From CAZTDU01 sp964617355 (lineage in GTDB: Bacteria; Pseudomonadota; Gammaproteobacteria; Burkholderiales; SG8-39), in assembly GCA_964617355.1 (NCBI GenBank), contig CAZTXP010000078.1, forward strand, positions 1 to 64,000: a stretch of DNA of 64,000 nt. Reading direction: 5' to 3'. The notes below the pieces were generated by a model. It ran no database searches and had not been told where the DNA came from. It was given only the letters and a program-made list of their open reading frames with translations. A program made the position numbers and the translations under genes. Every line of letters begins with the position of its first letter. Position 1 is the first letter of the stretch. Shown here piece by piece: positions 1-9,128 of the stretch.

Positions 1-2622
1 CGCGACCTCGTGCTCGGCGCGCTGCGCCGCTCGCCGTACCTGCGCAGCGTGTCGGTCGTGGACGAAGCCGGCCTCGTGCTGCTCAGCTCCGACGCCGCCA
101 ACCTCGGTCTGCAGGTGGACCTGCGGGCCATCCTCGGCCCGATCCCCGCGGGCGGCGGCATCCTGCTCGGCCGCCCGGTGCAGGCGCGGGACCTGTCCGA
201 CATCGGCAAGGTGCGGCGCGCCGGCGTGTCGTTCGTCCCGCTCGCGCGGCCGGTGCGCATCGGCGAGGGCAGGCGCGGCTACGTGCTCGCCGCCATCAAT
301 CCGGACTTCTTCTCGAACGCCTTCGAGCAGGCGCTGGACGAGCCCGCGGACGCGGCGCTGCTCGCCAGCTACGACGGCCGCTACCTCGCCGGGACGTCGA
401 ACGTGACGCTCGCACCGGGCGACCCGGTGAAGCACCTGGAGCCCTACACCGAGTTCCTGCCGGCCCGGGAGCACGGCCGCTTCGAGGGCATCGCGCCCGG
501 TGCCGGGCTCGCGCTCGCGGCGTTCCGCACCTCGCGCACGATGCCGGTGCTCGTCATGGTCGCGGCGTCTCATGACCGCATGCAGGCCGAGTGGCTGGAG
601 TCGATCCGCTGGGGCATGCTGCTCGCGGTCGCGCTCGTCTTCGTGGTGGTGGCGCTGACGCTGTTGTCGGCGCGCGTCGCGCGGCAGCGGCGCGAGGACC
701 GGCTGCGGCTGCGAGACCAGCTGCAGCTCTCGGCCGACGTGCTGGACGCGACGCCGGTGCCGCTGTACCTGAAGGACCGCCAGGGGCACTTCCTCAACGT
801 CAACCACGCCTGGGAGGCGCTCACCGGCCGCGCGCGCGGCGACGTCATCGGCCGGCGGCCGGACGAAGTGCTCGCGCACGGCGGCTATCCCGAGGAGCAC
901 GGCGCCTACGACCGGCGCGTGCTGGCGGGCGAGGCGGTGAGCTACGAGATGCAGATGCGGCGCGCCGACGGCACGATGCGCGACGCGATCTTCTACAAGG
1001 TCCCCTACCACGCCGCCGAAGGGGGCGTGGCCGGCGTCGTCGGCTCGATCGTCGACGTCACCGAGCTGAAGCTCGCGCAGGAACGCGCCGAGGCGGCGAA
1101 CCGCGCCAAGGGCGCGTTCCTCGCCACCATGAGCCACGAGATCCGCACGCCGATGAACGCCATCATCGGCATGACCGGGCTCGCGCTCGACAGCACCGAC
1201 CCCGACGAGCAGCGCGACTACCTGCGCACGGTGCAGTCCTCGTCGCACGCGCTGCTCGCGATCATCGACGACATCCTCGACTTCTCGAAGGTCGAGGAAG
1301 GCAAGCTGGTGCTCGAGTCGGTGGCGTTCGATCCCGCGACGCTGCTGGGCGAAGTCGTGCGCATGCTCGCGCCCGGCGCGCACGCCAAGGGAATCGAGCT
1401 GGTGTGCGACCTCGCGCCCGGCCTGCCCGCGAAGGTGTCGGGCGACCCGGGCCGGCTGCGGCAGGTGATCCTCAACCTCGTCGGCAACGCGATCAAGTTC
1501 ACCGGCCGCGGCGAGGTCGTGCTGCGCGCGCGCTGGGTCGCGGGTGCGGCCGGCGACGCGGCGCGCCTCGTCCTCGAGGTGGCCGACACCGGCATCGGCG
1601 TGCCGCCGGAGAAGCTCGCCGCGATCTTCGACCCGTTCGTGCAGCAGGACTCGTCCACCACGCGGCGCTACGGCGGCACCGGGCTCGGCCTCGCGATCAG
1701 CCGCCGGCTGGTGCGCCTGATGGGCGGCGAGATCGGCGCCGAGAGCGAGCCCGGTCGCGGCAGCACGTTCCGCGTCGAGATCCGCGCCGATGCGGTGCCG
1801 GGCGAGGCGCTCGCACCCGCGCCGCTCGCCGGGCGGCGCGCGCTGGTCGTCGACGAGAGCGCGGCCAGCCGCGTCGCGCTGGTGCACGCGCTCGAGGCGC
1901 TCGGCGCGCAGGCCCGCGCCGCCGCGTCGGCGCAGGAAGCGCTCGCGTTCCTCGGCGACGCCGGCCTCGACTTCGCGCTCGTCGACATTCGCGCCTGCGG
2001 CGGCGCCGACGGCTTCGCGTTCATCCGCGACCTGCGCGCGGCCAAGGGTGCGCCGGCGCACGTGGTCGCCCTGTGCCGCGCCGGCGTGCGCGGCGACGCG
2101 GCGCGCTGCCGCGAACTCGGCGTGCGCGCCTACCTGCCCAAGCCGGTGGTCGCCGGCGAACTGGCCCAGGCGCTGCAGCACGTGCTTGCGCCCGCCGGCG
2201 CGCAGGGCGACGCGCTGGTCACGCGGCACTCGATGCGCGAGGCCGAGCGCCCGCTCGACATCCTCGTGGTCGAGGACCATCCGGTGAACCTGCGGCTGAC
2301 GCTGAAGTTGCTGGAGCGCTGGGGCCACGACGCCGACACCGCCGTGAACGGCGAGCAGGCACTGGAGCTGCTGGGCGAGCGCGACTACGACCTCGTGCTG
2401 ATGGACATGCAGATGCCCGTGATGGACGGGCTCGAGGCGACGCGCCGCTGGCGCCGCATCGAGGGCGAGGGGCGGCGCACGCCGATCATCGGCCTCACCG
2501 CGAACGCGATGGAATCCGATCGCGACGCCTGCCTGGCCGCGGGCATGGACGACTGGGTGCCCAAGCCCATCCAGCCCGAGCGCCTGCAGGATGCGATCCG
2601 GCGCGCGACCAGCGCCGGATAG
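1..2622 (+). CDS. Hybrid sensor histidine kinase/response regulator, 5'-truncated
   Basis: The reading frame is open at the window edge, so the true start lies upstream; residues here count from the GTG at 10. In order: a periplasmic sensor region of dCache/PDC type, a membrane segment near residues 201-220, a PAS domain near 235-355, a HisKA dimerisation domain with the phosphoacceptor in SHEIRTP (His376), an ATPase domain ending in GGTGLGLAIS, and two receiver domains. The first receiver keeps an Asp in LVDIRA (about 659) but is poorly conserved. The second is canonical (VVEDHPVN, LMDMQMPVMDG, Asp799, lysine in PKPI). An inner-membrane multi-step phosphorelay kinase is expected. The ligand and output partner are not visible. 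The next gene converges on it. Confidence 0.93.
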   Translation, partial: RDLVLGALRRSPYLRSVSVVDEAGLVLLSSDAANLGLQVDLRAILGPIPAGGGILLGRPVQARDLSDIGKVRRAGVSFVPLARPVRIGEGRRGYVLAAINPDFFSNAFEQALDEPADAALLASYDGRYLAGTSNVTLAPGDPVKHLEPYTEFLPAREHGRFEGIAPGAGLALAAFRTSRTMPVLVMVAASHDRMQAEWLESIRWGMLLAVALVFVVVALTLLSARVARQRREDRLRLRDQLQLSADVLDATPVPLYLKDRQGHFLNVNHAWEALTGRARGDVIGRRPDEVLAHGGYPEEHGAYDRRVLAGEAVSYEMQMRRADGTMRDAIFYKVPYHAAEGGVAGVVGSIVDVTELKLAQERAEAANRAKGAFLATMSHEIRTPMNAIIGMTGLALDSTDPDEQRDYLRTVQSSSHALLAIIDDILDFSKVEEGKLVLESVAFDPATLLGEVVRMLAPGAHAKGIELVCDLAPGLPAKVSGDPGRLRQVILNLVGNAIKFTGRGEVVLRARWVAGAAGDAARLVLEVADTGIGVPPEKLAAIFDPFVQQDSSTTRRYGGTGLGLAISRRLVRLMGGEIGAESEPGRGSTFRVEIRADAVPGEALAPAPLAGRRALVVDESAASRVALVHALEALGAQARAAASAQEALAFLGDAGLDFALVDIRACGGADGFAFIRDLRAAKGAPAHVVALCRAGVRGDAARCRELGVRAYLPKPVVAGELAQALQHVLAPAGAQGDALVTRHSMREAERPLDILVVEDHPVNLRLTLKLLERWGHDADTAVNGEQALELLGERDYDLVLMDMQMPVMDGLEATRRWRRIEGEGRRTPIIGLTANAMESDRDACLAAGMDDWVPKPIQPERLQDAIRRATSAG

Positions 2623-2650
2623 TATCGCCCGCCGCGCGCGGGCGAGCCGC

Positions 2651-3607
2651 CTAGCGCCCGCGCGCGACCCTGTCCGCCATCAGGCAGAGGATCTCGAACA
2701 TCATCGTCGCGCCGACGAGCGCAGTGCTGCCGCCGGGGTCGAAGGGGGGCGCAACCTCGACGACGTCCGCGCCCACCAGATCCAGCCCGCGCAGCCCGCG
2801 CAGCAGCGTGAAGCACTCGCGCGGCGTGAGGCCGCCGACCTCCGGCGTGCCGGTGCCGGGCGTGTAGGCGGGATCGATGCCGTCGACGTCGAAGCTGATA
2901 TAGGTCGGGCCGTCGCCCACCACGCGGCGCGCCTCGGCGAGCACCGCGTCGATGCCGATCTTCTCGACTTCCTGCATCTCGATCACGCGCATCCCCGAGG
3001 CGTGCGAGAACGCGTTGTCGTCGCGCGCGTAGAGGCTCGCGCGAATGCCGATCTGGACGGTGCGCTTCGGATCGAGGATGCCTTCCTCGACGGCGCGCCG
3101 GAATGGCGTGCCGTGCGTGTACTTGTGGCCGCCGAAGTAGCTGTCGTTGGTGTCGCAGTGGGCATCCACGTGCACCAGCCCCACAGGGCGATCCTTCGCG
3201 AGCGCACGCAGGATCGGCAGGGTCATCAGGTGGTCGCCGCCGCAGGCGAGCGGCCGGCAACCGGCGGCGTGCAGCTGCGCGAAGAAGCCTTCCACGCGCC
3301 CGAGCGTGTCCATGACGTCGATCGGGTTCACCGGCGTGTCGCCGACGTCGCCGCAGCGCGCGAGTTCGTACGGTGCGATGCCGAGCGTAGGGTGCACGCG
3401 CCGCATCATCGCGGACTGGTCGCGCACCTGCCGCGGGCCGTGGCGCGCGCCGGCGCGGTTGGTGGTGCCGCCGTCCCAGGGCACGCCGACCAGCGCGATG
3501 TCGAGCTCGGCCGGATCGGACACCACCGGAAGGCGCATGAAGGTGGCGATCGCACCGAAGCGGGGCATCTGCACGGAATCGATCGGCTGCGGGAACGGTT
3601 TCGACAT
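2651..3607 (-). CDS. Arginase/agmatinase-family ureohydrolase (guanidino compound amidinohydrolase)
   Basis: 318 residues, normal for the family. The two-metal site is complete: GGDH (His126), DAHCD (Asp148, His150, Asp152) and SFDVDGIDP (Asp240, Asp242). Such enzymes hydrolyse a guanidino group to urea plus an amine in the cytoplasm. Agmatine, guanidinobutyrate, guanidinopropionate and guanidine hydrolases share these motifs, so the substrate cannot be read from them. The gene is transcribed away from a creatinase/ABC transporter operon starting 91 bp away, which suggests a guanidino acid related to creatine rather than agmatine (inference). The ATG is supported by purine-rich sequence upstream and a normal N terminus. 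Confidence 0.85.
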   Translation of the reverse strand: MSKPFPQPIDSVQMPRFGAIATFMRLPVVSDPAELDIALVGVPWDGGTTNRAGARHGPRQVRDQSAMMRRVHPTLGIAPYELARCGDVGDTPVNPIDVMDTLGRVEGFFAQLHAAGCRPLACGGDHLMTLPILRALAKDRPVGLVHVDAHCDTNDSYFGGHKYTHGTPFRRAVEEGILDPKRTVQIGIRASLYARDDNAFSHASGMRVIEMQEVEKIGIDAVLAEARRVVGDGPTYISFDVDGIDPAYTPGTGTPEVGGLTPRECFTLLRGLRGLDLVGADVVEVAPPFDPGGSTALVGATMMFEILCLMADRVARGR

Positions 3608-3638
3608 CTCTGCTTCTCTCGGGGGCGGGGGAGGGCGC

Positions 3639-3647
3639 TGCTAGACT
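3639..3647 (+). promoter_or_regulatory. Putative extended -10 element (TGC-TAGACT) of the creatine operon
   Basis: TGC followed by TAGACT lies 52 bp before the ATG at 3699, in the divergent gap facing the ureohydrolase gene. The same GCTAGACT string precedes three other genes in this window in the correct orientation. No good -35 is seen, which fits an extended -10 promoter. Position and recurrence are the only evidence. Confidence 0.4.
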
Positions 3648-3698
3648 TCGGTGGCCCGGTGCTTGCTACGCATCCGGACCACCTACAGGGAGCATGAA

Positions 3699-4724
3699 AT
3701 GAAATCGCGTTGCGCGCAACTCGCACGTCTCGCCTCCGTCGCGGGCCTCGTCTTCGGTGCGTCGGCCCACGCCGGAGAGATCACCGTCTACGCCGCCGTC
3801 GAGGCCGACAACCTGAAGTTCTTCGGCGAGGCGTTCTCGAAGGCGAACCCGGGCATCAAGGTGAACTGGGTGCGCGACTCCACCGGCATCATCCACGCGC
3901 GCCTGATCGCGGAGAAGGACAACCCGCGCGCGGACGTGCTGTTCGGCATGTCGGTCACCAACACCATCGCGCTCGAGGAAATGGGGCTGCTCCAGCCCTA
4001 CGCGCCCAAGGGCGTGGAGAAGATCGGCGCGCTCTATCGCAACAAGTCCAATCCGCCCAACTGGGTAGGCATCTACGGCTGGGGCAGCGTGGTGTGCATG
4101 AACGCGATCGAGGCGAAGAAGTCGAACCTGCCGAAGGTCGCCTCGTGGGAGGACCTCGCTAACCCGGCGTTCAAGGGCAAGCTGACGATGCCCAACCCCG
4201 CGTCCTCGGGGACCGGCTACCTGATGGTCTCGGGCTGGATCCAGATGATGGGCGAGGACAAGGCCTGGGGGTTCATGGACCGCCTGCACCAGAACGTCGC
4301 CGCGTACAGCCACTCCGGCTCCAAGCCGTGCGAGCAGGCGGCGGCCGGCGAGTACGCGGTCGGCCTGTCGCTGCCGCTGCGCGGGGCGAAGCTGAAGGAG
4401 CAGGGCGCGCCGCTCGAACTCGTGATCCCGAAGGAAGGCACCGGCTGGGAGATGCAGGTCGCCGGGATCCTGAAGGGCGCGAAGAACCTCGCCGACGCGC
4501 GCGCGTTCATGGACTGGACCGTGTCCCAGGGCGCCATGGAAGCCTACGGCCGCCGCGCCGAGGTGACCGCCTACGAGGTCAAGGTGCCCAAGTCCGAGCA
4601 CCTGCCTGCCGACCTCGCGCAGCGCATGATCAAGAACGACTTCGACTGGGCGGCGAAGAACCAGCAGCGCGTGATCGCGGAGTGGCGCAAGCGCTACGAC
4701 GCGAAGACCGAGCCGAAGAAGTAG
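3699..4724 (+). CDS. Periplasmic ABC transporter binding protein, PhnS2-like (first copy)
   Basis: 341 residues from the ATG at 3699, chosen because AGGGAG lies 7 nt upstream and a signal peptide follows directly (positively charged start, hydrophobic core, cleavage near AHA-GE around residue 25). The mature protein begins EITVYAAVEADN, typical of cluster-D binding proteins grouped with iron, thiamine and 2-aminoethylphosphonate binders. It is closely similar to the product of 7009-8028 over its whole length, e.g. both contain NWVRDSTGIIHAR and a PASSGTGYLMV loop. It is the first gene of the operon with the GATase1-AraC regulator and creatinase. The family name would suggest aminoethylphosphonate. 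Context suggests creatine or another guanidino compound (inference). Confidence 0.85.
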   Translation: MKSRCAQLARLASVAGLVFGASAHAGEITVYAAVEADNLKFFGEAFSKANPGIKVNWVRDSTGIIHARLIAEKDNPRADVLFGMSVTNTIALEEMGLLQPYAPKGVEKIGALYRNKSNPPNWVGIYGWGSVVCMNAIEAKKSNLPKVASWEDLANPAFKGKLTMPNPASSGTGYLMVSGWIQMMGEDKAWGFMDRLHQNVAAYSHSGSKPCEQAAAGEYAVGLSLPLRGAKLKEQGAPLELVIPKEGTGWEMQVAGILKGAKNLADARAFMDWTVSQGAMEAYGRRAEVTAYEVKVPKSEHLPADLAQRMIKNDFDWAAKNQQRVIAEWRKRYDAKTEPKK

Positions 4725-4731
4725 CCGCGGC

Positions 4732-5718
4732 ATGGCCACGGGCGCGAAGCGGCAGCGCTACGGCCTGCTGCTGGTGCCCGACTTCTCCCTGATTGCGCTG
4801 TCGTCGGTGGTCGACCCGCTGCGGCTCGCCAACGCGGCGCTCGGCGCGAACGCCTACGAGTACGCCATCCTCGCCGAGACGCGCGACGCGGTTGCCTCGA
4901 GCGACGGCATCCGCGTGCTGCCCGACGCCGACCTCGCCGAGCGCGGCCGCTACGACGCGGTGTTCGTGATCGGCCCGAATCCGCTGCCGACGGCGGCCAA
5001 TCCGGCGCTGTCGGCGTGGCTGCGGCGGCAGGCGGCGCGCGGCGCGGCGATGGCGGGCGTGGATACCGGCGCCTACCTGCTCGCGCAGGCGGGGTTGCTC
5101 GACGGCTACCGCTGCACCATCCACTGGGAGGACCGCGACGCGCTGGTCGAGCGCTTCCCGAAACTGGCGGTGACCAACCGCCTCGTCGAGGTCGACCGCG
5201 ACCGCTACACCTGCAGCGGCGGCGTCAGCCCGGTGGACCTGATGCTGGTGCTGCTCGGCCGGCCGCCCGGCAGCCGGGCGCTGTCGGCGCAGGTGTCGGC
5301 GCTGCTGGTCGCCGCGCAGCGCAGCCCTGACGAGCCGCAGACCGTGCCGCTGCGGCACCGCCTGCGCGCGCTCCCCGAAACGGTGCGCGAAGTGCTCGAG
5401 ATCATGGAGAACAACGTCGAGGAGCCGCTCGCCGCGGACGAACTCGCCGCGCACGCCGGGGTGTCGCGACGAACGCTGGAGCGGCTTTTTCGCACCACGC
5501 TGGGCGTGTCGCCGGCGAAGTGCTACCTGCGGCTGCGCCTCGAGCGCGCGCGGCTCGCGATCCTGCGCGGCAACCGCGCGCTCGACGATGTGGCCCAATC
5601 GACCGGATTCGCCTCCACCAGCCACTTCATCGCACGCTATCGGTGCGCATTCGGACGCACGCCGGCCGCCGAGAGGGCGGCGGCGCAAAAGAGACGTCCC
5701 GTGGCGCAATTGCGATAG
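4732..5718 (+). CDS. GlxA/GbdR-type transcriptional activator (DJ-1/PfpI domain + AraC HTH)
   Basis: 328 residues. The N-terminal 10-185 is a DJ-1/PfpI (GATase1-like) ligand-sensing domain. The usual nucleophile position is occupied in GVDTGAYLLAQAG by Asp rather than Cys, as expected for regulators. The C-terminal 225-325 is an AraC double helix-turn-helix (SRRTLERLFRTTLG, then DDVAQSTGFASTSHF). Family members such as GbdR, SouR, CdhR and ArgR respond to quaternary amines and amino acids, and a Pseudomonas relative (CahR) is reported to control creatinase. It lies 7 bp after the first binding protein and 55 bp before creatinase, so it probably senses creatine or a product and activates this operon (inference). 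Confidence 0.88.
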   Translation: MATGAKRQRYGLLLVPDFSLIALSSVVDPLRLANAALGANAYEYAILAETRDAVASSDGIRVLPDADLAERGRYDAVFVIGPNPLPTAANPALSAWLRRQAARGAAMAGVDTGAYLLAQAGLLDGYRCTIHWEDRDALVERFPKLAVTNRLVEVDRDRYTCSGGVSPVDLMLVLLGRPPGSRALSAQVSALLVAAQRSPDEPQTVPLRHRLRALPETVREVLEIMENNVEEPLAADELAAHAGVSRRTLERLFRTTLGVSPAKCYLRLRLERARLAILRGNRALDDVAQSTGFASTSHFIARYRCAFGRTPAAERAAAQKRRPVAQLR

Positions 5719-5773
5719 TGGCGCCGGCCGCTCGCGGCGACGATGGCGGGATACCAGACCCCAGGAGTCCCGC

Positions 5774-6988
5774 ATGATCGAAGGCATGCCGTCCCTGATC
5801 CGCATCCGCAACGGCGAGAAGGTCAGGAACACCTTCAGCGCCGCCGAGTTCGCGCGCCGCCTCGCGGCCCTGCGCGCGCGCATGTCGGCCGAGCAGCTCG
5901 ACGCGGCGATCTTCACCTCGTACCACAACATCGCGTACTACGCGGACTTCCTCTACTGCTCGTTCGGGCGCTTCTACGCGCTTGTCGTGACGCACGATCG
6001 CACCACGCTGGTCGCCGCGAACATCGACGGCGGCCAGCCGTGGAGGAAGAGCGTGGCCGACGACGTGCTCACCTACACCGACTGGCAGCGCGGCAACTAC
6101 TTCAAGGCGGTGGCGAGCGTCGCGCCCGCCGGCCGCATCGGCGTCGAGATGGACCACCTGCCGGTGGACCGGCTGCGCGCGCTCGGCGAGGCGCTGCCGA
6201 AGGCCGAGTTCGTGGACATCGCCGCGGCGTGCATGCAGATGCGCATGGTGAAGAGCCGCGAGGAGATCGACTTCATCGCCGCCGGCGCGCAGGTCTGCGA
6301 CATCGGCGGCGCGGCGCTGGTCGCGGCGGTGAAGGACGGCGTGCCCGAGCACGAGGTGGCGCTCGCCTCGACCGGCGCCATGGTGCGCGAGATCGGGCAG
6401 CGCTACCCGCACACCGAGCTGATGGACACGTGGACCTGGTTCCAGTCGGGCATCAACACCGACGGCGCGCACAACCCCGTGACCACGCGCCGGGTGCGGA
6501 AGGGCGACATCCTGAGCCTCAACTGCTTCTCGATGATCGCCGGCTACTACACGGCGCTGGAGCGCACGCTGTTCCTCGGCGAGCCGAGCCCCGCGCACCG
6601 CCGGCTCTGGGAGATCAACTGCCGCGTGCACGACGAGGGCAAGAAGCTGCTCAAGCCCGGCGTGCGCTGCTGCGACGTGGCGAAGGAGCTGAACCGCATC
6701 TATGCCGAGTTCGACCTCCTCAAGTACCGCACCTTCGGCTACGGCCACTCGTTCGGCGTGCTCTCCCACTACTACGGCCGCGAGGCCGGGCTCGAGCTGC
6801 GCGAGGACATCGAGACCGTGCTTGCGCCGGACATGGTGGTCTCCATGGAGCCGATGATCATGCTGCCCGAGGGGCAGCCCGGCGCCGGCGGCTACCGCGA
6901 GCACGACATCCTCGTCATCACGCCCGACGGCAACCACAACCTCACCGCGTTCCCGTACGGGCCCGCGCACAACATCATCCCCGCCTGA
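5774..6988 (+). CDS. Creatinase (creatine amidinohydrolase)
   Basis: 404 residues, against 403 in Pseudomonas putida creatinase, and alignable by eye along the entire chain with long shared stretches (for example IFTSYHNI, FLYCSFGR, TWTWFQSGINTDGAHNPVTT, FGYGHSFG, SMEPMIMLPEG). It belongs to the M24 pita-bread fold but is a metal-independent hydrolase turning creatine into sarcosine and urea in the cytoplasm. The catalytic residues known from P. putida (His232, Glu262, Glu358) are present as His233, Glu263 and Glu359. CAGGAG precedes the ATG. It sits between regulator and second binding protein in one transcriptional direction. No sarcosine oxidase or urease is in the window, so the products are handled elsewhere. 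Confidence 0.95.
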   Translation: MIEGMPSLIRIRNGEKVRNTFSAAEFARRLAALRARMSAEQLDAAIFTSYHNIAYYADFLYCSFGRFYALVVTHDRTTLVAANIDGGQPWRKSVADDVLTYTDWQRGNYFKAVASVAPAGRIGVEMDHLPVDRLRALGEALPKAEFVDIAAACMQMRMVKSREEIDFIAAGAQVCDIGGAALVAAVKDGVPEHEVALASTGAMVREIGQRYPHTELMDTWTWFQSGINTDGAHNPVTTRRVRKGDILSLNCFSMIAGYYTALERTLFLGEPSPAHRRLWEINCRVHDEGKKLLKPGVRCCDVAKELNRIYAEFDLLKYRTFGYGHSFGVLSHYYGREAGLELREDIETVLAPDMVVSMEPMIMLPEGQPGAGGYREHDILVITPDGNHNLTAFPYGPAHNIIPA

Positions 6989-7008
6989 ACCGGCCCCTAG
7001 GAGATTCC

Positions 7009-8028
7009 ATGACCCTGCACGCCAAGAAGCTGTTCGCCGCCGCGCTGCTCGCCGCCGCCCCGGTCGCCCAGTCCGGCGAACTCACGATCTACGCCGGCGC
7101 CGAGGCCGACAACATCAAGTTCTTCTCCGAGACCTTCTCGAAGTCGCACCCGAACATCAAGCTGAACTGGGTGCGCGACTCCACCGGCATCATCCACGCG
7201 CGCGTGCTCGCCGAAAAGGCGAACCCGCGCGCCGACGTGCTGTTCGCGATGGCGGCGACCTCGATGATCAACCTCGCGCAGATGGGCCTTCTGCAGCCGT
7301 ACGCGCCGAAGGACATGGACAAGCTGAACCCGCTGTACCTCGAGGGCCCGAAGGTGCCGAACTGGGTCGGCATCTACGGCTGGGCGAGTGCGATGTGCTT
7401 CAACACCGTCGAGGCGAAGAAGGGCAACCTGCCCAAGCCGTCGAAGTGGGCGGATCTCGTCAACCCGGCCTACCGCGGCAAGATCACGATGCCGCATCCG
7501 GCCTCGTCGGGCACCGGCTACCTGATGGTCACCGCGTGGATCCAGATGATGGGCGAGGACAAGGCCTGGGCCTACATGGACCGGCTGCACGAGAACATCG
7601 CGGCCTACAGCCACTCCGGGTCCAAGCCCTGCGAGCAGGCGGCGAGCGGCGAGTACGTGCTCGGGCTGTCGTTCCCGTTCCGCGCCGCGCGGCTGAAGGG
7701 GCAGGGCGCGCCGATCGACGTCGTGGTCGCCGAGGAAGGCACCGGCTGGGAGATGCAGACCGCCGGGATCCTGAAGGGCACGAAGAACCTCGAGGACGCC
7801 AAGACCTTCCTCGACTGGGCGATGACGCGCGCGGCGATGGAGGCCTACGGCTCGCGCTACGAGGTGACCGCGCTGCCCGTGACGGTCAAGAAGCCCGATC
7901 ACTTTCCGGCCGAGGTCGAGAAGAAGCTGATCAAGAACGACTTCGCGTGGTCGGCGAAGGAGCAGGCGCGCATCATCGCCGAGTGGCGGAAACGCTATGA
8001 TGCGAAGTCGGAGCCGATGAAGAAATAA
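7009..8028 (+). CDS. Periplasmic ABC transporter binding protein, PhnS2-like (second copy)
   Basis: 339 residues. The ATG is set by AGGAG at 6999-7003 and by a signal peptide with cleavage near residue 23 (AQS-GEL). It is a paralog of the product of 3699-4724, with stretches of near-identical DNA, for example about 40 nt around the NWVRDSTGIIHAR segment. It starts 20 bp after creatinase and is followed 29 bp later by the ATPase, the usual binding protein-ATPase-permease order. The likely role is delivery of creatine or a related guanidino compound to the permease. The automated name would probably be a 2-aminoethylphosphonate binding protein. Confidence 0.86.
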   Translation: MTLHAKKLFAAALLAAAPVAQSGELTIYAGAEADNIKFFSETFSKSHPNIKLNWVRDSTGIIHARVLAEKANPRADVLFAMAATSMINLAQMGLLQPYAPKDMDKLNPLYLEGPKVPNWVGIYGWASAMCFNTVEAKKGNLPKPSKWADLVNPAYRGKITMPHPASSGTGYLMVTAWIQMMGEDKAWAYMDRLHENIAAYSHSGSKPCEQAASGEYVLGLSFPFRAARLKGQGAPIDVVVAEEGTGWEMQTAGILKGTKNLEDAKTFLDWAMTRAAMEAYGSRYEVTALPVTVKKPDHFPAEVEKKLIKNDFAWSAKEQARIIAEWRKRYDAKSEPMKK

Positions 8029-8057
8029 CCTGCTTGGGCCTGCGGGCCGGGAGCGAC

Positions 8058-9128
8058 GTGGGCCAGCCTTACCTCGAAGTCCGTGGCGTGTCGAAGCGCT
8101 TCGGCGCGTTCGCCGCGCTGGAGCGCGTGTCCTTCGAGGTCGCGCGCGGCGAATTCGTCTGCTTCCTCGGCCCCTCGGGCTGCGGCAAGACGACGCTCTT
8201 GCGCTGCATCGCCGGCCTCGAGCAGCAGACCGAGGGCGCGATCGTGCAGGACGGCGTCGACATCTCCGCCCTGCCGCCGTCGCGGCGCGACTTCGGCATC
8301 GTGTTCCAGTCGTACGCCCTGTTCCCGAACCTCAGCGTCGCGGACAACGTCGCCTTCGGCCTCGTCAACCTCGGCCGGGACGCGGCGGCGATCCGCGCGC
8401 GCGTGGCCGAGCTGCTGGCGCTGGTCGGCCTCTCGGGGCAGGAAGCCAAGGTCCCTTCGCAGCTCTCCGGCGGGCAGCAGCAGCGCGTGGCGCTCGCGCG
8501 CGCGCTCGCGCCGTCGCCGGGCCTGCTGCTGCTCGATGAACCCCTGTCGGCGCTCGACGCGCAGGTGCGCGCGCGCCTGCGGCGCGAGATCCGCGAGGTG
8601 CAGTCGCGCCTGGGCGTCACCACCATCATGGTCACGCACGACCAGGAAGAGGCGCAGACCATGGCCGACCGCATCGTCGTGCTGAAGGACGGGCGCGTCG
8701 AGCAGGTCGGCACGCCCGAGGAGGTCTACGCCGCGCCGGCGACGCCGTTCGTCGCCGACTTCATCGGCGTGATGAATTTCGCCGCCGGCCGCGTGGCCGA
8801 GGCCGGGCGCGTGAGCGTCGGTCCGCTCGCGGTCGAGGCGGACACCGCCGCATTCGCCCCCGGCAGCGCGGTGTCTTGCGCGTTCCGCCCCGAGGACCTC
8901 GTCGTCGAACGGCGCGCGGCCACCGCGGGCGAGGCTGCGGCGACCGTCGCCGAAGTCGAGAGCCTCGGCGCCTTCGTGAGGCTCTACCTGCGCGCCGAGG
9001 GCATCGCCGAGGAACTGCGCGCCGACGTGCGCAAGTCCGGCGACGGGCGCGTGCATCCCGCCGAGGGCGAGGCCGTCGCGCTGCGCGTGCCGGCCGGGCG
9101 CGCCCGGCTCTACCCCGCCGCGGCGTGA
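8058..9128 (+). CDS. ABC transporter ATP-binding protein (PotA/PhnT-like)
   Basis: 356 residues from the GTG at 8058. GGGAG lies just upstream, whereas an in-frame TTG at 8034 has no ribosome site. It contains Walker A GPSGCGKTT, Q-loop VFQSYALFP, signature LSGGQQQRV, Walker B LLLLDEPLSALD and the switch His in MVTHDQEEA. A C-terminal TOBE-like regulatory domain follows (about 240-355), as in spermidine, iron and aminoethylphosphonate importers. Its TGA overlaps the permease GTG (GTGA), indicating coupled translation. It energises the importer that serves the two binding proteins in this operon. Confidence 0.9.
   Translation: MGQPYLEVRGVSKRFGAFAALERVSFEVARGEFVCFLGPSGCGKTTLLRCIAGLEQQTEGAIVQDGVDISALPPSRRDFGIVFQSYALFPNLSVADNVAFGLVNLGRDAAAIRARVAELLALVGLSGQEAKVPSQLSGGQQQRVALARALAPSPGLLLLDEPLSALDAQVRARLRREIREVQSRLGVTTIMVTHDQEEAQTMADRIVVLKDGRVEQVGTPEEVYAAPATPFVADFIGVMNFAAGRVAEAGRVSVGPLAVEADTAAFAPGSAVSCAFRPEDLVVERRAATAGEAAATVAEVESLGAFVRLYLRAEGIAEELRADVRKSGDGRVHPAEGEAVALRVPAGRARLYPAAA

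Noticed and set aside
591..2654. Plus-strand 687-codon frame inside the hybrid kinase
   Set aside because: Arg/Ala-rich frame-shifted reading of the kinase gene; the kinase domains are intact in the other frame.
3666..4739. Minus-strand 357-codon frame opposite the first binding protein
   Set aside because: Antisense of a paralogous, signal-peptide-bearing protein; the second binding-protein gene has a similar antisense frame for the same reason.
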